Assembly (NCBI GenBank): GCA_016178435.1
Contig: JACOTK010000120.1
Coordinates: 1 to 7,980, forward strand
Length of the DNA: 7,980 nt
Direction of reading: 5' to 3'
Source of the DNA: Actinomycetota bacterium
GTDB taxonomy: Bacteria; Actinomycetota; Acidimicrobiia; Acidimicrobiales; CADCSY01
In this document: in pieces, positions 4,458-7,980 of the stretch
Position numbering within the stretch: position 1 is the stretch's first letter
Layout: each line of letters begins with the position of its first letter
Made by a program: the position numbers and the translations under genes
The notes under the pieces: generated by a model
The model's database searches: none
Told to the model about the DNA's origin: nothing
What the model saw: only the letters and a program-made list of their open reading frames with translations

Positions 4458-6038
4458 ATGACCACCCCTGATCTCCACGCCGCGAGCGCTGTTGTCGACC
4501 TCGCCTCCTCCGTCGTCACCCGGGCCGCCCGTCATCTCGCCTCCCATGGCTCCCTCGACGACAACCAGCAGATCGCCTACGACCTGGCACATGCCGCCTC
4601 GGCAACAGCGAGCGCGAAGGCGATGCTCCACTACGGGGCGAAAGGTGAGATCGAGGCGGCCCTCACCGTGGCCTTCGTGGCCGACGCGATTCATGACCTC
4701 GCCTCGAAGCTGCTCGGCCGAGAAACCTCCTGGGGCCTGGAGCCCGGCGTCCTCGACGATGCCATGGCTTTCGTCATCACCTATCGAGACCCCGCGTTCC
4801 TTGCCACCCTGGCCAACGAGGCCGGTCCCCGCCACCTCGACGCCGACTTCGAGATGGTCCAGGACACCTTTCGGCGATTCGCTGAGGACAAGATCCGCCC
4901 CGAGGCCGAGCACGTCCATCGCACCAACGGTGACATTCCCGAGCACATCATCGCCGGTCTGGCCGAGATCGGCTCGTTCGGGCTGTCGGTTCCCGAGGAA
5001 TACGACGGCTACGCCGCCGGGGGCGAATCCGACTACATCGGCATGGTCGTGGCAACCGAGGAGCTCTCCCGGGGATCACTGGGCATCGGCGGCTCACTCA
5101 TCACCCGTCCCGAGATCCTGACCCGGGCGCTGGTGCGCGGCGGGACCGAGGAGCAGAAGCGAACATGGCTTCCCCGTCTGGCGAGCGGCGAGGTGATGGC
5201 TGCCGTCGCCGTCACCGAGCCCGACTTCGGCTCGGACGTCGCTGGCCTCAAGGTCACCGCCACGCCCGTCGAGGGTGGCTGGGCCATCAACGGCGTGAAG
5301 ACCTGGTGCACCTTTGCCGCCCGGGCCGACGTGCTCATGTTGTTGGCCCGCACCGACCCCGACCGCGCCAAGGCCCACAAGGGCCTCTCGTTGTTCGTCG
5401 TGCCCAAGCCCCGGGGCGAGGGTCACGGCTTCGCCTTCACCCAGCCCGAGGGCGGCAAGATGGAGGGGCGGGCCATCGACACCATCGGCTATCGGGGCAT
5501 GCACTCCTACGAGGTCGCCTTCGACAACTGGGTGGTGCCGAACGACAGTCTCATCGGCGGCGAGGCCGGCCTCGGCAAGGGCTTCTACTACCAGATGGAG
5601 GGTTTCGAGAACGGCCGTCTGCAGACCGCCGCCCGTGCGATCGGGGTCATGCAAGCCGCTTATGAGGCCGCCTGCCGGTACGCGATCGATCGGTCGGTGT
5701 TCGGCCGACCCGTGGGCGACTACCAGCTCACCAGGATCAAGCTCGCCCGCATGGCCGTGCTCATCCAGGCCGGCCGCCAGTTCGCCTACGAGGTCGCGAC
5801 GCTGATGGCCAAGGGCGAGGGGGCGCTCGAGGCCTCGATGGTCAAGGCCTACGTCTGCAAGGCAGCCGAGTGGGTGACCCGTGAGGCGCTGCAGATCCAT
5901 GGCGGCATGGGATACGCCGAGGAGTTCCCCGTGAGCCGCTACTTCGTCGACGCTCGCGTGCTGTCCATCTTCGAGGGCGCCGACGAGACCCTGTGCCTCA
6001 AGATCATCGCCCGTCGCCTCGTCGAGAACGCCGCCTGA
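4458..6038 (+). CDS. acyl-CoA dehydrogenase with N-terminal helical extension
   Basis: A 526-residue FAD-dependent acyl-CoA dehydrogenase that would make the 2,3-double bond of an acyl-CoA. The canonical enzyme begins near residue 128 (DFEMVQDTFRRFAEDKIRPEAE). It has the flavin/substrate motif AVTEPDFGSD (about 251-260), the arginine segment DRSVFGRPVG (about 411-420), the second family signature QIHGGMGYAEEFPVSR (from 479) and FEGADE with E506 at the position of the catalytic base of medium-chain enzymes. Family members usually have 380-400 residues. The extra first 127 residues are alanine-rich helices (DLAHAASATASAKAML and EAALTVAFVADAIHDLASKLLG) and look somewhat like an acyl-CoA dehydrogenase helical domain. 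The ATG at 4458 is chosen over an upstream GTG (4422) because of the -10 box 6 nt before it. It is divergent to the MaoC-like dehydratase, a plausible later step. The actual substrate is unknown. Confidence 0.93.
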   Translation: MTTPDLHAASAVVDLASSVVTRAARHLASHGSLDDNQQIAYDLAHAASATASAKAMLHYGAKGEIEAALTVAFVADAIHDLASKLLGRETSWGLEPGVLDDAMAFVITYRDPAFLATLANEAGPRHLDADFEMVQDTFRRFAEDKIRPEAEHVHRTNGDIPEHIIAGLAEIGSFGLSVPEEYDGYAAGGESDYIGMVVATEELSRGSLGIGGSLITRPEILTRALVRGGTEEQKRTWLPRLASGEVMAAVAVTEPDFGSDVAGLKVTATPVEGGWAINGVKTWCTFAARADVLMLLARTDPDRAKAHKGLSLFVVPKPRGEGHGFAFTQPEGGKMEGRAIDTIGYRGMHSYEVAFDNWVVPNDSLIGGEAGLGKGFYYQMEGFENGRLQTAARAIGVMQAAYEAACRYAIDRSVFGRPVGDYQLTRIKLARMAVLIQAGRQFAYEVATLMAKGEGALEASMVKAYVCKAAEWVTREALQIHGGMGYAEEFPVSRYFVDARVLSIFEGADETLCLKIIARRLVENAA

Positions 6039-6042
6039 TTGC

Positions 6043-6080
6043 ACGCGCTCGGGGCGCGTCGATGGACCGGCCCCGTCCAT
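6043..6080 (+). terminator. tandem hairpins after the acyl-CoA dehydrogenase
   Basis: Hairpin one is ACGCGC-TCGGG-GCGCGT (6043-6059), starting 4 nt after the stop codon. Hairpin two is ATGGAC (6062-6067) with GTCCAT (6075-6080), loop of 7. Neither has a U-run. They may end the dehydrogenase message. The second lies only 15 bp before the next -10 box, so it could instead be an operator for the glycosyltransferase. Confidence 0.45.
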
Positions 6081-6095
6081 GTGCTCCCCAGCCGG

Positions 6096-6101
6096 TACGG
6101 T
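6096..6101 (+). promoter_or_regulatory. -10 box for a leaderless glycosyltransferase transcript
   Basis: TACGGT fits TANNNT and is followed by ATCGCC and then the ATG at 6108, again exactly 6 nt. There is no Shine-Dalgarno sequence and no clear -35. Confidence 0.55.
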
Positions 6102-6107
6102 ATCGCC

Positions 6108-7118
6108 ATGCGGATTGCCCTGATTGCACCCCCATGGGTACCGGTGCCGCCGCTTGCCTACGGCGGCACCGAGGCCGTCATCGATCGCCTCGCTCGTGGC
6201 TTCCAGGCGGCCGGCCACGAGGTCCTGCTCTACACCACCGGTGACTCGACCTGCCCGGTCCCCCGCCAGTGGTGCCTCGCAAAGTCCGAGGGCATGAGGA
6301 TGGGCTCGGTCGTGCCCGAGCTGCGCCACATCATCCACGCGTACGAGGCCGTCAAGGGCTTCGACATCGTGCACGACCACACGGTGATGGGCCCGACCTA
6401 TTCGGAGCGATTCCCATCGCTGCGGGTCGTCACCACGAACCACGGGCCCTTCAACGCGGAGCTCACCGACATCTACCGGTCGATCACCCCACGGGTGCCC
6501 ATCATCGCCATCTCACACGATCAGGCAGCCCAGGTGCCAGACCTGCCCATCGCCAGGATCATCCATCACGGCATCGACACCCAGACGATTCCGGTCGGCA
6601 GGGGCGACGGCGGCTACTTCTTGTTCCTGGGTCGAATGGTCGCCGAGAAGGGACCTCAGCGGGCGATCGAGGTGGCCAGGGAAGCGGGCGTTCCCCTGCT
6701 GCTGGCGGCCAAGATGCGCGAACCTGCGGAGCGTGTGTACTTCCAGAACATCATCGAACCGATGTTGGGCGACTCGATTCGCTACGTGGGTGAGGTCGGG
6801 GGTCAAGAAAAACTTGATCTGCTCAACGGCGCTATCGGGCTGTTGAACCCTATTCGCTGGCACGAGCCTTTCGGTCTCGTCATGATCGAGGCGCTCGCCG
6901 CCGGCACACCCGTCCTTGCCTTCAGGGAGGGCGCCGCACCGGAGATCGTCGAGCACGGCGTCACCGGCTTCCTCTGTGACGACATCGACGACATGGTCGA
7001 TGCGGTCGCTCACGTCGACACGATCGAACGGGCGGCCTGCCGTCTCGCCGCGGAGCAGCGCTTCTCGACCGAGCGCATGGTCAACGAGCACCTCGAGCTG
7101 TTCCGAAGCCTGCTCTGA
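6108..7118 (+). CDS. glycosyltransferase family 4 (GT-B fold)
   Basis: A 336-residue cytoplasmic or membrane-associated retaining glycosyltransferase. The N-terminal Rossmann half starts MRIALIAPPW and has the acceptor-site YGGTEAVIDRLARG loop and VHDHT. The C-terminal donor half starts at FLGRMVAEKGP (173-183) and includes the E-x7-E motif E253/E261 in HEPFGLVMIEALAAGTPVLA, then GAAPEIVEHGVTGFL, which binds the nucleotide sugar in this family. The length is normal for the compact form. The start at 6108 is preferred to an in-frame ATG at 6039 because the family always begins with the beta-strand MRIALI and because the -10 box fits. It stands alone, between the acyl-CoA dehydrogenase and a convergent membrane protein, so neither the sugar nor the acceptor can be inferred. 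Confidence 0.92.
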   Translation: MRIALIAPPWVPVPPLAYGGTEAVIDRLARGFQAAGHEVLLYTTGDSTCPVPRQWCLAKSEGMRMGSVVPELRHIIHAYEAVKGFDIVHDHTVMGPTYSERFPSLRVVTTNHGPFNAELTDIYRSITPRVPIIAISHDQAAQVPDLPIARIIHHGIDTQTIPVGRGDGGYFLFLGRMVAEKGPQRAIEVAREAGVPLLLAAKMREPAERVYFQNIIEPMLGDSIRYVGEVGGQEKLDLLNGAIGLLNPIRWHEPFGLVMIEALAAGTPVLAFREGAAPEIVEHGVTGFLCDDIDDMVDAVAHVDTIERAACRLAAEQRFSTERMVNEHLELFRSLL

Positions 7119-7198
7119 TCCGTCGCTCCCGGGTGCGGACGACGACGCCGGTCGTGGTCACGATCCGGCCCCCCAACCCTCGCGGCGATGCACCGGCG

Positions 7199-7980
7199 TC
7201 ACGATTCACCGCTCTGCCGATGCGACCCTGTGGGTGCAGTCGGTTCGCGGTCTCCCTGATCCAGACGGAACGGGGGGTACCGATCGGTCATGAGGGCGAC
7301 GTAGACGATCACGCGGAAGATCCAGCGGTTGATGCCCATGATCAGGTTGTACGTGAGTATCCCGACGATCAGCAGGTGCGGCAGCGCGAGAAGCCACGAC
7401 TTGATCAGCACCAGGCCCCGGGAGAGCTCCTCGGGATAGGTGATGTCGAGAACCGCCGGGTACGCGGCAGGGTCGAGCGTGAAGGGCGGGTAGTCGTCGG
7501 TGCCGAGCGGGTTGACCGCGTAGTAGCCGACCCTCCATGACCACCGCAGAACGCCGACGTTGAAATCGAAGATGGCTCTTGGGTAGCGACCGGTGACGAT
7601 GATCGCGAAGAAGGCGACAACGGTCAGGACGACGAACGCAACCCACAGGAAGCCAAGCAGGATGAAATGGGGGATGGCAAGGAACCACTTGATCATCCAG
7701 CGCCAACGACTGAGGTTGACGTCGAGGTCTCCTTCGATCGACAACGGGTGAGCCCGAGTGGACACCTCAACGGCCGGCGATCCCGGTTCCACCTCGGCCG
7801 GCGCCCCGTTCCCCCCTGTGCCGATGACAACGCCGCCGATGATCATGGCCGTCCCGATCACGAGCAGGAAGGTGCCGGCGGCTCCGAGTCCGAGGGCGAT
7901 CGGGGTCAGGAGATCGATCCGTCCCCCGAGCTCGAGGTCGGCACTCACCCCGCGCGACCCATCGGCGTTCATCACGACGA
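7199..7980 (-). CDS. DUF4389 membrane protein, C-terminal part (5' end outside window)
   Basis: The frame stays open to the window edge, with 259 complete residues visible. An in-frame GTG-ATG pair at 7970-7975 is probably internal, because VMNADGS-GV is a familiar inner motif of these actinobacterial proteins. One membrane helix (about residues 24-52 counted from 7975) precedes two DUF4389 repeats. Repeat one has LSRWRWMIKWFLAIPH, a long hydrophobic stretch, TGRYPRAIFDF, VLRWSWRVGYY and DYPPFTLD. Repeat two has LSRGLVLIKSWLLALPH, then NRWIFRVIVYVALM and RYPPFRLDQ. Repeat two lacks the long hydrophobic stretch and the GRYPR-FDF motif that I expect in full members, so a segment appears to be missing in frame. 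The function of the family is unknown. It is convergent with the glycosyltransferase, and the 80 bp between them hold only weak 5-bp hairpins. Confidence 0.88.
   Translation of the reverse strand, partial: VVMNADGSRGVSADLELGGRIDLLTPIALGLGAAGTFLLVIGTAMIIGGVVIGTGGNGAPAEVEPGSPAVEVSTRAHPLSIEGDLDVNLSRWRWMIKWFLAIPHFILLGFLWVAFVVLTVVAFFAIIVTGRYPRAIFDFNVGVLRWSWRVGYYAVNPLGTDDYPPFTLDPAAYPAVLDITYPEELSRGLVLIKSWLLALPHLLIVGILTYNLIMGINRWIFRVIVYVALMTDRYPPFRLDQGDREPTAPTGSHRQSGES

Noticed and set aside
5094..6443. 449-aa minus-strand frame opposite the acyl-CoA dehydrogenase and glycosyltransferase
   Set aside because: It is a typical GC-bias shadow, rich in Gly, His, Val and Ala, and spans two unrelated plus-strand genes with clear motifs.
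7119..7198. Possible bidirectional terminator between the glycosyltransferase and the DUF4389 gene
   Set aside because: Only 5-bp stems (ACGAC-GCCG-GTCGT and TCGTG-GT-CACGA) that overlap each other are present, with no U-run on either strand.
1..7980. CRISPR arrays, tRNA or rRNA genes, phage genes or a new defence system
   Set aside because: No regularly spaced direct repeats, no cloverleaf-like segments and no nuclease/NTPase gene cluster were found. The accessory content is explained by insertion-sequence scars and two toxin-antitoxin pairs.

Overview
The window is high-GC bacterial DNA, most probably from an actinobacterium of the Acidimicrobiia type. The reasons are strong G/C bias at third codon positions, a short actinobacterial form of MutY, a two-repeat DUF4389 membrane protein, and at least four genes whose -10 box sits so close to the start codon that the mRNA would be leaderless. 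The assignment rests on protein style and not on a marker gene.

Left part, about 1-2880: the last 31 codons of an alpha/beta hydrolase are followed by a scrapyard island. It holds a collapsed second copy of the vapC-mutY junction found further right (196-350), an unrecognised minus-strand fragment, the tail of an ISAzo13-type transposase, a minus-strand PIN-domain toxin-antitoxin pair, an internally deleted IS110-type transposase tail, and a plus-strand AbrB-type/PIN (vapBC-like) pair with its own operator and promoter. The two toxin-antitoxin operons diverge from the IS110 remnant, and both join antitoxin to toxin through a TTGA overlap.

Middle part, 2987-4362: a minus-strand operon runs from a MaoC-like hot-dog dehydratase into the adenine DNA glycosylase MutY. 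The two genes overlap by 13 nt if the chosen TTG start is right, and an 11-bp perfect inverted repeat covers that start. A short divergent promoter region (4363-4457) separates this operon from an acyl-CoA dehydrogenase with an extra N-terminal helical region.

Right part, 4458-7980: the acyl-CoA dehydrogenase is followed by two tandem hairpins, then a family 4 glycosyltransferase with its own leaderless promoter, then, convergently, the 3' part of a DUF4389 membrane protein that runs off the window and seems to have lost a segment of its second repeat.

Housekeeping and metabolic genes thus lie to the right and mobile or selfish remnants to the left. I found no tRNA, rRNA, CRISPR array or clear new defence system. 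The most unusual items are the collapsed vapC-mutY copy, the fixed 6-nt spacing of the leaderless promoters, and the hairpin over the mutY start.
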